Positions 8,689-16,586 are shown, counted from the stretch's first letter. The stretch is DNA of 52,911 bases from Candidatus Moraniibacteriota bacterium (GCA_903854995.1 CAINXS010000073.1:1-52911), one strand, 5' to 3'. The notes: generated by a model from the letters alone, not told the origin. Numbers and translations are program-made.

Positions 8689-8697
8689 TGGTATACT
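8689..8697 (+). promoter_or_regulatory. Extended -10 promoter (TGGTATACT)
   Basis: ATGGTATACTG lies 29 nt before the DUF3048 gene with no good -35. It shares TTTTCGAGTC upstream with the similar box at 9947. Confidence 0.5.
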
Positions 8698-8725
8698 GAT
8701 GGCGTCGTAATACGTAGAATATCGT

Positions 8726-9919
8726 ATGGATAAAAAACAGAAGGTCATCGTCGCCATCGTCGCGATTGTCGCCGCGCTCGTGGTGCTGTATTTCACGGTC
8801 GGCCGGGACGCGTTTCGGAAATCGCGGGTGGATCGGATAAAGATGGAGAACGAGGCGGCGCAGGTTTCGTCGGGCCCTATCAACGAGGGGAATGTGAGTC
8901 CGATTTCCGGACTCGCATGCGATAACTGGAACCGTCGGCCGTTTGCATTCATGCAGCCGGTGGACAAGCAGGCGCGCCCGGTGGCCGGCTTCTCGCAGGC
9001 CGACATGGTCTTCGAGATGCCTAATCCCGCGGCCGGAATTTTCGTAACGCGGCTCATGGGCGTGTATCTGTGCAACATACCGAATGAGATCGGTGCCCTG
9101 CGGAGCGCGCGACACGACTACATCAATATCGCGAAGGGGCTGGATGCGGTCTTCGTCGGGTGGGGCGGATCGGCATTTGCGGTGAAGAAACTCAACGACG
9201 GAGTCATCGATAATATCGACTGCAACGGCGAAGGCGGGAAGAAGGCTCCGCAGTGCTGCTTCCGCAAGGAGCGGTCCGGGCTCATGAGGGTGGAAGACAC
9301 CGGATTCGCTAAGGGCGAGTCGATACTGTCCTGCGCGAAGGAGTTCGGCTATCGGTCCGAGAACAAATTCGTCGGGTATCCGCACCAGGCCGAGGCGGCC
9401 GATGCCGATCGCCCGGCAGGAGGGCATCTCCGCGTCGGATATCCGGGCATGATGGAGGCAGAGTATGATTATGACAAGGCGACGAACTCGTATCCTCGCA
9501 CCTGGGGAAACGAACCTGATACGGACCGGAACAACGGACAGCGCATCGCGCCGAAGAACATCGTCGTCGTGACGGCCGAGAACGAACAGATCATGGCAAA
9601 CGTCGATTATGCCGCCAGAGGCGTACAGGATCCCTGGGCGGGTCTTCCGGAAGCGGAAAAGACGGGCCCGACGAATATTTCCGGCCGATATAACAATCTT
9701 CAGCTCGGCGATCCGTGGTTCGATACGAAGGAGGGCGGTTCCGCGCGGTTCTTCATGAACGGCCAGGAAATCAAGGGCACGTGGAAGAAATCGAAGATGA
9801 GCGCCGATTCCAAACTGTTTTTCTACGACGCGAACGGCCAGGAGATCAAATTCGTTCCGGGGCAGATCTGGGTCGAGGTGGTCATTCCGGAACAGGAGGT
9901 CGAATGGAAGCAGCTCTAG
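8726..9919 (+). CDS. DUF3048 (YerB-like) membrane-anchored protein
   Basis: A 397-residue protein. An N-terminal hydrophobic helix (VIVAIVAIVAALVVLYF, residues 6-22) after a KKQK start suggests a signal anchor with the rest outside the membrane. The body has DUF3048 hallmarks: SPISGL near 55, RPFAFMQPVDKQARPVAG, ADMVFEMP, GIFVTRLMGVYLC, IGALRSARHDY and a VGWGGSAFAVKKL segment in place of the usual HGGS. The B. subtilis relative YerB is a lipoprotein of unknown function; here there is no lipobox. Five Cys residues in the middle insertion (DNIDCNGEGGKKAPQCCF) are unusual for the family and could form disulfides. Confidence 0.85.
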   Translation: MDKKQKVIVAIVAIVAALVVLYFTVGRDAFRKSRVDRIKMENEAAQVSSGPINEGNVSPISGLACDNWNRRPFAFMQPVDKQARPVAGFSQADMVFEMPNPAAGIFVTRLMGVYLCNIPNEIGALRSARHDYINIAKGLDAVFVGWGGSAFAVKKLNDGVIDNIDCNGEGGKKAPQCCFRKERSGLMRVEDTGFAKGESILSCAKEFGYRSENKFVGYPHQAEAADADRPAGGHLRVGYPGMMEAEYDYDKATNSYPRTWGNEPDTDRNNGQRIAPKNIVVVTAENEQIMANVDYAARGVQDPWAGLPEAEKTGPTNISGRYNNLQLGDPWFDTKEGGSARFFMNGQEIKGTWKKSKMSADSKLFFYDANGQEIKFVPGQIWVEVVIPEQEVEWKQL

Positions 9920-9945
9920 CTTCATTCCGGCACGTTTTCCGAGTC

Positions 9946-9954
9946 TGATATACT
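9946..9954 (+). promoter_or_regulatory. Extended -10 promoter (TGATATACT) upstream of holA
   Basis: CTGATATACTGG about 130 nt before the holA ATG, preceded by TTTTCCGAGTC as at 8680. No -35 box is evident. Confidence 0.4.
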
Positions 9955-10083
9955 GGGAGGGTCATCCGACTCTCCCTTTCCGTATCTACCGCCCAAGCGC
10001 GGCAAAATCGAATTTTGAAGGAAATCAGAAATTTGAATGGTGAAAATCCGAAACGAAGTCGAATATCAGAATCTGAATACTCT

Positions 10084-11037
10084 ATGATCGTTCTCCTCAC
10101 CGGCAAGGACCGGTTCCGGCTCGTGAGACGACGCACGGAATTGAAGAAGGGATTTCTCGCGAAATATCCGTCGGGAAGCATCATCATCATCGACGCTTCC
10201 ACGGATCCCGCTTCGGTTTCACGGAAAATGCTCGAAGCCGGTTCGGCGGACCTGTTTTCTTCGGAGTGCCTGCTCGATGTGCGCGAGGCCCTGTCACTTC
10301 CGGACGACGATGCGAGAGCGATCAGTGATGCGATCAAGCGGCTCGGGAAAAATGCCTCCATGGTGTTTTCACAGACCGATGCGCCGAAGGCGAAGGACAA
10401 ACTGTTCGGATATCTCAAAAAACATGCGGGCAAGGTCGAGCTCTTCGAGCCGCTCTCCTCCCGCGAGGCGGAGTCGTTCGTGATCGCCGAAGCGAAGGCG
10501 GTCGTTCCCGGTGTTACGTTTTCGCGGTCCGCCCTGGCGAAAATCATATCCGTATGTGGAACCGATTCCGCCAGGCTCTCGTCGGAAGCCGTGAAGATCG
10601 CTCAGTTCAGGGGCGAGGGAGAAGTGTCGGTGCAAGACGTGGACCTGTTCCTTCGGGAGGACTCGCACGAGAAGGTGTTCGTCGCGCTCGACGCGCTCGT
10701 ATCCGGCAATCGGGGACGCGCGCTCGAACTGTTGCTGCATGAGGCGCGGTCGGATTCGGGAGGCATTCACAAACTGTTCGGGCTGCTCGCGTGGCAGATC
10801 CGCGAACTGTTCAAGGTCCGGGGCGAATATGACCGCGGAAACATGCGGGCCGACGATATCGCGCGCGCGACCGGCATGAAACCGTTCGTCGTGGGAAAAC
10901 TGCTTTCGAGAATGGGTGTCTTTTCGCTTTCCCGTCTCAAGTCGGGACTGTCTCTTCTCGCCGACCTCGACGCTGATATGAAAATCGGAAAGATCGAACC
11001 CGAGCTCGCGCTGACGCTGTTCGTAGAGAAACTGTGA
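10084..11037 (+). CDS. holA: DNA polymerase III delta subunit
   Basis: A 317-residue clamp-loader subunit. The N-terminal alpha/beta part begins IVLLTGKDRFRLVRRR, with LEAGSADLFSSECLLDVREA and SMVFSQTDAPKAKDKLFGYL, and the C-terminal helical collar includes LDALVSGNRGRALELL and LLAWQIRELFKVR, all characteristic of HolA. Delta opens the beta clamp within the clamp-loader complex. The ORF track starts at a TTG at 10015, but ATG 10084 begins directly with the conserved strand; the extra 23 codons are AT-rich intergenic sequence (AAATTTGAATGG type). A bidirectional terminator follows. Confidence 0.9.
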   Translation: MIVLLTGKDRFRLVRRRTELKKGFLAKYPSGSIIIIDASTDPASVSRKMLEAGSADLFSSECLLDVREALSLPDDDARAISDAIKRLGKNASMVFSQTDAPKAKDKLFGYLKKHAGKVELFEPLSSREAESFVIAEAKAVVPGVTFSRSALAKIISVCGTDSARLSSEAVKIAQFRGEGEVSVQDVDLFLREDSHEKVFVALDALVSGNRGRALELLLHEARSDSGGIHKLFGLLAWQIRELFKVRGEYDRGNMRADDIARATGMKPFVVGKLLSRMGVFSLSRLKSGLSLLADLDADMKIGKIEPELALTLFVEKL

Positions 11038-11100
11038 GAGCATACCTCCTCCCCTCGGAAAGGGGAGCGAGGGATTCGGTAATCCGCGGCGTAATCTAAG

Positions 11101-11140
11101 AAAAACGAAAACCCCGCCGGTATGACGGGGTTTTCTTTTT
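11101..11140. terminator. Bidirectional terminator between holA and rpsT
   Basis: AAAACCCCG pairs with CGGGGTTTT, flanked by TTTTCTTTTT on the plus strand and by an A-rich stretch giving T-runs on the minus strand. It serves both converging genes. Confidence 0.85.
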
Positions 11141-11162
11141 GCTCGAAAGCGTGAGGTGAGGC

Positions 11163-11432
11163 CTACTTCGTCGCGGCTTTCTTGATGGCGGCGTTGAGTC
11201 GGGACTTCTTGCGGGCGGCGGTGTTTTTCTTGAGTATGCCCTTCGCGACGGCCTTGTCAATGGCCTTCTGAGCCTTCTTGAACGCTTCTTTGGCGGCATC
11301 CAGCTTCTCGGTAGCGACCGCCTCGCGGGTGGCCTTGATGGCGCTCTTGAACACGCCTTTCACGACCTTGTTTTGGGCCGTCTTGTGGTCGGTCACGCGC
11401 ATGTACTTCTTGGCGTTCTTCTTGATCGGCAT
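11163..11432 (-). CDS. rpsT: 30S ribosomal protein S20
   Basis: An 89-residue, highly basic helical protein starting MPIKKNAKKYMRVTDHKTAQNK and ending NAAIKKAATK, with KGILKKNTAARKKSRL as in S20. S20 binds 16S rRNA at the base of the small subunit. It is monocistronic here, facing holA. The leader holds a small GACC...GGTC stem followed by six T, but evidence for autoregulation is weak. Confidence 0.95.
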   Translation of the reverse strand: MPIKKNAKKYMRVTDHKTAQNKVVKGVFKSAIKATREAVATEKLDAAKEAFKKAQKAIDKAVAKGILKKNTAARKKSRLNAAIKKAATK

Positions 11433-11650
11433 AGCGGTTGTCTTGATGATGAAAAAACGACCCGATTAAGGTCTCCTCTTTTGTATCATGTTGGGTGGAT
11501 TCTGGCAAGTCTCGTCGCTCGCGACCGACGTGACTTGCCTATATTATTTTCGCGAAGGGCGGGGCGAGTCTGACTGCTCGCGATCGATGCGCTGGGACCC
11601 GGATTCTTTCAAATGTCAGTATTCATTGCTGGAAAGAATATCAAAAGGAG

Positions 11651-11697
11651 TCAAAATCCCTCCCCTCGAAGACTCGGTACTCCCTTTTTGAAAAGGG
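11651..11697 (+). repeat. Dispersed 47-bp repeat, copy 1
   Basis: TCAAAATCCCTCCCCTCGAA-GACTCGGTACTCCC ending in a CCCTTTTTGAAAAGGG palindrome. A second copy on the same strand is at 46404-46450, also near the boundary of unrelated genes. Confidence 0.7.
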
Positions 11698-11794
11698 AGA
11701 AACGACAATTGATTATGGTTGAAAATATAGTTTTGTGGCGGGTTTTAGGGAATTCCGGTATTATATAGGGGATTTCACCGGTTATGGCAACGAT

Positions 11795-12370
11795 ATGATC
11801 GCATGGATTACGGGAAAAAATCTGGGTATCCGTGGCGGAGCCGTCATCGTGGACGTGGCCGGAATCGGATACAGGGTACAGACGTCGGCATATGTTCTCG
11901 GAAAGGTCGCCGGTTACGAAACCGTATCGTTTCATGTCCATACGCATGTCCGCGAGGACGCGCTCGCGCTCTACGGATTTCTTTCCGAAGAAGAGTTGTC
12001 CATGTTCGAATCGCTGATTTCCGTGTCCGGCATCGGTCCGAAGGCGGCGCTCGGAATACTTTCCATCGCGGATACGGACACGATCCGAACCGCCATCGTA
12101 CAGAAAGACCCGTCGCTTCTCACCCAGGTTTCGGGTGTCGGGAAGAAGACTGCGGAACGAGTCATCGTGGAGCTGCAGAACAAGGTGACCGCGCCGACCG
12201 GCAAGGGTGCCGGCGTGGCGACGGCCGACGGCGAGGCGATCGAAGCGCTCCTTTCGCTCGGCTACAAGGTTTCCGAAGCGCGCGATGCGTTGAAAGCGGT
12301 TCCCGCCGATACGAAGGATGTCGGCGAGAAAGTACGCGCGGCATTGCGGCTGTTGGGGAAGAAGAAATAA
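11795..12370 (+). CDS. ruvA: Holliday junction branch migration protein RuvA
   Basis: A 191-residue protein starting MIAWITGKNLG, the usual RuvA N-terminus; the 20 extra codons of the ORF track are intergenic. The OB fold (residues 1-65) is followed by two helix-hairpin-helix motifs, SLISVSGIGPKAALGIL and LTQVSGVGKKTAERVIVEL, and a C-terminal three-helix domain (AIEALLSLGYKVSEARDAL) that contacts RuvB. RuvA tetramers hold the four-way junction. ruvB and ruvC are not next to it. Downstream DNA is repeat-rich with CAACAACTTACAACTGACAA. Confidence 0.95.
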   Translation: MIAWITGKNLGIRGGAVIVDVAGIGYRVQTSAYVLGKVAGYETVSFHVHTHVREDALALYGFLSEEELSMFESLISVSGIGPKAALGILSIADTDTIRTAIVQKDPSLLTQVSGVGKKTAERVIVELQNKVTAPTGKGAGVATADGEAIEALLSLGYKVSEARDALKAVPADTKDVGEKVRAALRLLGKKK

Positions 12371-12561
12371 AAAAAAAGTCACAAGTCGAAAGTCTAGAGT
12401 GCCAACAACTTACAACTGACAACGGAGATGCGCAGTGATGATGCGGAGTATGTGAAAGGTGGTATCGTTGACAGTAATAAAGTCTATAAGGTCGAAACGG
12501 AGCCAATTTCGAATCAATATCGAATGAATTCAATTCTGCAATCTGAAAATCGGAAAAACGC
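12371..12561. repeat. Low-complexity intergenic region with ACAACTGACAAC repeat
   Basis: AAGTCACAAGTCGAAAGTCTAG and CAACAACTTACAACTGACAA runs, then an AT-rich stretch with AATCAATATCGAATGAATTC units like those before holA. A TTGACA is present at about 12470 but no -10 lies at a proper distance. Confidence 0.5.
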
Positions 12562-13563
12562 ATGAATATGACGGACGAGTTGCTCCAGTCGGAGGAGTGG
12601 ATGCGGTTTCAGGAGGCGGCCGGAAGGCACGTCGTGCGTCTTTGCGGTAAGGATTGGAGCGCGAACGGAGTCGTGCATTCTTTGCCGGTCGTGGGGGAAT
12701 ACCTGTATGTTCCACGCGGACCACGCGTGGAAAGCACAAAGCCCAAAATACAAATACCAAACGAAACACAAAACCCGGAACACAAAACCCGGATAGGACC
12801 TGTAATGGAAGCGTTGCGAGCGAAAGCGAAGGAGCTGAATGTCGGATGGATACGGATCGAACCGGAGACGGAGGACGTGCTTTCGGAGATTCGCGAAGCG
12901 GTGAAAGGAGTGAGGATTACGAAGGCTCCGCATGACATGCAGCCGCGCGAGACGTTCGTGGTTGACCTTGCTCTTACCGAAGAAGAACTGCTTGCGGCGA
13001 TGAAACCCAAAGCAAGGTACAATATCGGCGTCGCGAAAAAACGTGGCGTGAACGTGATGATGTCGTCCGATGCGAAATATGTGGAGGCGTTTATCCGGTT
13101 GGTGATGGGAACCGCGGACCGCAAAGGGATCGTTCCGCATCCGAAGGGCTATTATAAAGCGATGTGTGCGTCGCTTCTCGGTGAGAACGGAAAAATCTTT
13201 GCAGCGGAAAAAGATGGTGAGATCATCGCCGCGAACGTGGTCGTTTTCCATGGGGACACGGCGACGTATCTGCACGGCGGATCTGATGAGGCATTCCGGG
13301 CGGATATGGCGCCGTTTCTTCTGCAGTGGGAGGCGATGCGCGAAGCGAAGCGGCACGGATGTTCGCGGTATGATTTCGGTGGAGTTTCCATGGCGGAGCT
13401 TGAGGCGGGTACGGGAAAGTGGCTCGGCATCACCCGGTTCAAGACCGGTTTTTCTCCCACGACTTCCGCGACCGTATTTCCGGGCGCGTATGATATCGTC
13501 CTGTCTCCTGTGCGGTACGGGGCGTACAGGATGATGCAGAGAGTGAAGAGGATTGTCAGGTGA
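12562..13563 (+). CDS. FemAB-type aminoacyltransferase / peptidoglycan bridge formation protein
   Basis: A 333-residue protein with two GNAT-like halves as in the FemABX family, which add amino acids from aminoacyl-tRNA to lipid II or cell-wall peptides. Recognisable parts are LLQSEEWMRFQEAAGRHV at the N-terminus, PRETFVVDLALTEEELLAAM, the conserved KARYNIGVAKKRGV, and near the C-terminus LLQWEAMREAKRHGCSRYDF-GG and ITRFKTGFSP. Residues about 55-77 (ESTKPKIQIPNETQNPEHK and beyond) are an insertion encoded by A-rich CAAAATACAAATACCAAA-like sequence, unlike the rest of the gene. Exact donor and acceptor are unknown. Confidence 0.85.
   Translation: MNMTDELLQSEEWMRFQEAAGRHVVRLCGKDWSANGVVHSLPVVGEYLYVPRGPRVESTKPKIQIPNETQNPEHKTRIGPVMEALRAKAKELNVGWIRIEPETEDVLSEIREAVKGVRITKAPHDMQPRETFVVDLALTEEELLAAMKPKARYNIGVAKKRGVNVMMSSDAKYVEAFIRLVMGTADRKGIVPHPKGYYKAMCASLLGENGKIFAAEKDGEIIAANVVVFHGDTATYLHGGSDEAFRADMAPFLLQWEAMREAKRHGCSRYDFGGVSMAELEAGTGKWLGITRFKTGFSPTTSATVFPGAYDIVLSPVRYGAYRMMQRVKRIVR
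12729..12797 (+). repeat. A-rich intergenic-type sequence in frame inside the FemAB gene
   Basis: CACAAAGCCCAAAATACAAA, TACCAAACGAAACACAAAA and ACACAAAACCCGG: strongly strand-biased, near-repetitive sequence with almost no T, unlike the flanking codons. It encodes a Lys/Asn/Pro/Gln linker. Confidence 0.6.
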
Positions 13564-13585
13564 TTCAAAATATAAATCTTCTCCG

Positions 13586-13682
13586 TTGTCATTCCGACCG
13601 AGTCCGCAAGTGGAGGAATCTGCCCTACAACACGATTCACCTCCGTTTATTGCAAATTCCTCGACTTCGCTCGAGATGACAA
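13586..13682 (+). repeat. Dispersed inverted-repeat element (TTGTCATTCC...GATGACAA), copy 1
   Basis: TTGTCATTCCGACCGAGTCC at the left and CTCGACTTCGCTCGAGATGA-CAA at the right form imperfect terminal inverted repeats. No ORF inside. Confidence 0.8.
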
Positions 13683-13705
13683 ACAAAAAGAATTGAGTAT
13701 AAACG

Positions 13706-13828
13706 TTGTCATTCCGACCGACGAGTCTGCAAGGAGTGGAGGAATCTGCTTGAAGCGAGAACCTGCTTGATTCGTTGCAGATCCCTCGACTTCTCCGGCA
13801 TGCGCCGGACTTCGGCTCGGGATGACAA
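13706..13828 (+). repeat. Dispersed inverted-repeat element, copy 2
   Basis: Same ends as copy 1; its right half carries the palindrome TCCGGCATGCGCCGGA. It ends 17 bp before the GIY-YIG start codon. Confidence 0.8.
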
Positions 13829-13844
13829 ACTATGTTGTGAATGT

Positions 13845-14126
13845 ATGAAAGCATACTGCGTTTACATTCTCGCGAGTATCAATAAAACGCTCTATATCGG
13901 GGTGACAAGTGATTTGAAGTGGCGTATTTGGGAACATAAAAACAAGGTTGTGCCGGGCTTCACGGAACGGTACAATGTCGACAGGCTGGTGTATTATGAA
14001 CAGACGGAGAATGTCTATTCGGCACTGGAACGCGAGAAACAGCTAAAGAAGTGGCGAAGGGACAAGAAAATATCCCTGATCGAGAAAGAGAATCCGCTGT
14101 GGGAGGATTTGTATCCGACATTGTGA
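13845..14126 (+). CDS. GIY-YIG nuclease family protein (UPF0213-like)
   Basis: A 93-residue single-domain protein. YCVYILASINKTLYIGVTSD supplies the Y-V-Y and Y-I-G variant of the GIY-YIG motif, R at DLKWRIWEHK is the catalytic Arg, and E in YYEQTENVYSALEREKQLK the metal-binding Glu region, followed by KKWRRDKKISLIEKENPLW. Stand-alone GIY-YIG proteins of this size are common and mostly uncharacterised. The ATG at 13845 starts the conserved domain; the upstream ORF codons are repeat sequence. The gene lies between copies of a dispersed inverted-repeat element, and the sequence just past its stop leads into another partial copy, which raises the possibility that repeat and nuclease are linked. 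Confidence 0.9.
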   Translation: MKAYCVYILASINKTLYIGVTSDLKWRIWEHKNKVVPGFTERYNVDRLVYYEQTENVYSALEREKQLKKWRRDKKISLIEKENPLWEDLYPTL

Positions 14127-14140
14127 GCGACGGCGTGTCA

Positions 14141-14195
14141 ATTGCTGGTCCCTCGACTCCTCCGGCATGCGCCGGATTTCGGCTCGGGATGACAA
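14141..14195 (+). repeat. Dispersed inverted-repeat element, copy 3 (right half)
   Basis: GGTCCCTCGACTCC, TCCGGCATGCGCCGGA and GGCTCGGGATGACAA match the right half of copy 2; the left half is missing. The next 24 bp (ACAAAAAGAATTGAGTATA) also follow copy 1, showing block duplication. Confidence 0.75.
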
Positions 14196-14218
14196 ACAAA
14201 AAGAATTGAGTATAGTCG

Positions 14219-14317
14219 TTGTCATTCCGACCGAGTCCGCAAGTGGAGGAATCTGAATGGAACGAGGAAATTGATCTTGTTTGTAGCAGATCCCTCGACT
14301 ACGCTAGGGATGACAAC
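14219..14317 (+). repeat. Dispersed inverted-repeat element, copy 4
   Basis: Full-length unit: TTGTCATTCCGACCGAGTCC with GGAGGAATCTG, ending CTCGACTACGCTAGGGATGA-CAA. Confidence 0.8.
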
Positions 14318-14321
14318 ATTA

Positions 14322-14370
14322 GGTCCCTCGACTATTCCAGCATGAGTCAGATTTCGGCTCGGGATGACAA
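14322..14370 (+). repeat. Dispersed inverted-repeat element, copy 5 (right half)
   Basis: GGTCCCTCGACTATTCCAGC followed by TTTCGGCTCGGGATGACAA. The palindrome is degraded to CCAGCATGAGTCAGA. It ends 18 bp before the murE-like gene. Confidence 0.7.
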
Positions 14371-14388
14371 TATTAGAAAGTATTTCCT

Positions 14389-15654
14389 ATGAAATCCTTC
14401 AAACGACTCGTCTCGAAAATCGTGCCACAACGATCCAAGAACGTCGCGCATGGCGCGGAGGCATGGCTGTCCGCCGCACTGTTCGGATTCCCGGCGAAGG
14501 GGATGACGATTGCGGGGGTCACGGGAACGGATGGTAAGACGACGACGGCGAATTTCCTGGCGAACATGCTCGAGGCCGGCGGGAAGCGCGTCGCGCTCGC
14601 GTCGACGGTATCGTTTAAGGTCGCTGGCAGCGTACGGGTGAACGCGTCGAAATACACCACGCTTGGCGGATACCATCTTCAGAAGTTCCTGCACGATGCG
14701 AAAAAAGCGGGGTGCACGCATGTCGTGCTCGAAGCGTCCTCTCACGCACTCGATCAGGGGCGACTGTCGGGCGTCCGTTTCGCGGTCGCCGTTATTACGA
14801 ACGTGACCCGCGAACACCTCGATTATCACAAGACGATGGAAGAATACCGTCGGGCGAAGCGTCGTCTGTTCAATCACGCGGATGCGGCGGTCGTGAATCT
14901 CGACATGTGGGAGCCGGAGTTTTTCTTGCGTCGGGCGAAGCGGAAGTCGACCTATTCCACGATCGAATCCTCGGCGGACCTCCTTGCCGAAAACCTGACA
15001 CTTTCACTCGACGGATCGAAATTCTCGATCGGTGAGACCGACTTCGAACTTCGCCTCCCAGGCAAATTCAATGTCGAGAACGTGCTTGCCGCGGCGGGGG
15101 CCGCGTCGCTACTCGGCATTCCGATGGACGTGATCGCGCGGGCTGCATCGGAACTCGTGCTGGTGCCGGGGCGCATGGAATCCGTGAAAAACGGACTCGG
15201 CGCGACGATCATCATCGACTATGCGGTGACACCGGACGCACTCGGCAAGCTCTACGAACTCGTTTCGTCGATGCGGACCGTCGGGACGAAGATCGTTTCC
15301 GTGTTTGGGGCCTGCGGGGACCGCGATCGGGGCAAACGACCGATCATGGGAGAGATCGTCTCATCGAATGCGGACATCGTAATCCTGACCGATGAAGACC
15401 CGTATTACGAAAATCCGGAGCGCATCCTTGACGAAATCCAGGAAGGTATCCGCAACAAGGAAATCGGAGAATCGTATTTCCGCATACGTGACCGACGAAC
15501 GGCGATACGAAAAGGACTTTCACTGCTCTCTCCGGGCGACATCATGCTCGTGACCGGCAAGGGCGCCGAGGAGATGATGCAGGTCGACGAGAAGAAGATT
15601 CCCTGGAACGATCGGAAGGTGGTCCTGGAGGAGTTGTCCGGCATGGGGCGGTAG
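14389..15654 (+). CDS. MurE-type UDP-N-acetylmuramyl-tripeptide synthetase (Mur ligase)
   Basis: A 421-residue ATP-dependent Mur ligase adding an amino acid to the peptidoglycan stem peptide. The ATP loop is GVTGTDGKTTTANFLANM (residues 44-61); HVVLEASSHALDQGRL and ITNVTREHLDYHKTMEEY are the central-domain motifs, VPGRMESV and FGACGDRDRGKRPIMGEI the C-terminal-domain motifs. Canonical MurE has about 100 residues before the P-loop; here only about 43 remain, so the UDP-binding domain is largely missing. The DNPR/DNPA position that tells diaminopimelate from lysine enzymes reads DEDPYYENP, so the added residue cannot be predicted. It is preceded by repeat elements. Confidence 0.88.
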   Translation: MKSFKRLVSKIVPQRSKNVAHGAEAWLSAALFGFPAKGMTIAGVTGTDGKTTTANFLANMLEAGGKRVALASTVSFKVAGSVRVNASKYTTLGGYHLQKFLHDAKKAGCTHVVLEASSHALDQGRLSGVRFAVAVITNVTREHLDYHKTMEEYRRAKRRLFNHADAAVVNLDMWEPEFFLRRAKRKSTYSTIESSADLLAENLTLSLDGSKFSIGETDFELRLPGKFNVENVLAAAGAASLLGIPMDVIARAASELVLVPGRMESVKNGLGATIIIDYAVTPDALGKLYELVSSMRTVGTKIVSVFGACGDRDRGKRPIMGEIVSSNADIVILTDEDPYYENPERILDEIQEGIRNKEIGESYFRIRDRRTAIRKGLSLLSPGDIMLVTGKGAEEMMQVDEKKIPWNDRKVVLEELSGMGR

Positions 15655-15679
15655 CTCTCCGTATCCCATGCGTTCCGCG

Positions 15680-15688
15680 TGGTATACT
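15680..15688 (+). promoter_or_regulatory. Extended -10 promoter (TGGTATACT)
   Basis: CGTGGTATACTGG 30 nt upstream of the 15718 gene; no -35 box at a suitable distance. Confidence 0.5.
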
Positions 15689-15717
15689 GGATATGATAAA
15701 TATTTTCAAACGCGGAT

Positions 15718-16407
15718 ATGACGGATGAGAGAATGATCGACCCCTCGGAAGTGGGCGGACCTGGCGGGCTGAAACTCGGATCCGTCGAGGAAGAGCGGGC
15801 CCGCATACACCTCGGCATTCCCGTGTATGCGACCGAGTCGGACAAGAAGGCTGGTTGGAAGCGTCCCTTTACCAAGGAGGAACAATGGAGGATTGAAGCG
15901 TATCTCGGACGCCCCCATGCCCATGTTGAGCGCAATGGAATAACCCCGACATCGTCCGAAGACGAGCATTTCAAGGCGAAGACGTACGAGGAATTGTCTG
16001 ATGCGATTGTCGAACACGGCCAAAGGATGCAGGAAGTGTATGAAGATATGCGCGGCCGTATCGGTATCGGCGAAGATAGCCTCGTTCCAGAGCCGGGAAG
16101 CGAAGCGGAACGCACGGTTCTCGACCAGGCCATGGAGCAGGTGAAGGGTGAAATCATCCGGTTGAACCGAGAAGGGCGAACTTCAGAGAGCGATCCCGCA
16201 TACGTCGACATATCACGGGCGTATGAATCGTTCAAGGAATACGTGAGGCATCGCAAGGCGTATCTCGGCCTGTCGGCATACCGGAAGAAGCATTTCGCGT
16301 CGCGGGAAGCGGATCAGGAGAAGCAAGGCCAGGAAAGGGCGAATGCGATACGGGCCGCAGAAGCACATGAAAGCATCCTGCAAAGGTTTGCCGGAAAGAT
16401 GCGCTAG
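15718..16407 (+). CDS. Hypothetical protein
   Basis: A 229-residue charged, helical, cytosolic protein of no family I recognise. Two short stretches look like repeated units: ARIHLGIPVYATESDKKAGW and EAYLGRPHAHVERNGITP. The C-terminal third (KEYVRHRKAYLGLSAYRKKH and QEKQGQERANAIRAAEAHES) is likely a long helix. The gene stands alone between an extended -10 promoter and a strong terminator. Confidence 0.7.
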   Translation: MTDERMIDPSEVGGPGGLKLGSVEEERARIHLGIPVYATESDKKAGWKRPFTKEEQWRIEAYLGRPHAHVERNGITPTSSEDEHFKAKTYEELSDAIVEHGQRMQEVYEDMRGRIGIGEDSLVPEPGSEAERTVLDQAMEQVKGEIIRLNREGRTSESDPAYVDISRAYESFKEYVRHRKAYLGLSAYRKKHFASREADQEKQGQERANAIRAAEAHESILQRFAGKMR

Positions 16408-16420
16408 GTCGGTTATGGTC

Positions 16421-16446
16421 AAACCTCCCGAAGGCGGGAGGTTTTT
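16421..16446 (+). terminator. Rho-independent terminator
   Basis: AACCTCCCG, loop AAGG, CGGGAGGTT and TTTTT; directly after the 15718-16407 gene. Confidence 0.92.
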
Positions 16447-16452
16447 CAACCC

Positions 16453-16480
16453 TTGACAATATGTACATTCCGTGTAAGAT
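16453..16480 (+). promoter_or_regulatory. Promoter (TTGACA-16-TAAGAT)
   Basis: A consensus -35 and a good -10 spaced 16 nt. Because transcription starts near 16487, the ORF-track start at 16461 cannot be used, which supports the ATG at 16587. Confidence 0.8.
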
Positions 16481-16586
16481 ATGTGGTCTGCCGAAAAGTC
16501 GGTCGGACGGTTCTTTGACTGAAAATTTGACTGAAAACCAGAAGGAGAGGCATTCCCTCTTTTGTCCACAACCACAGGAGGCGAAA

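Noticed and set aside
8351-9925. 524-residue minus-strand ORF opposite polA and the DUF3048 gene
   Set aside because: Arg/His-rich shadow translation of two clearly real plus-strand genes; no motifs or ribosome binding site.
12465-12500. TTGACA with TATAAG as a promoter for the FemAB gene
   Set aside because: The spacing between the two hexamers is only about 11 nt.
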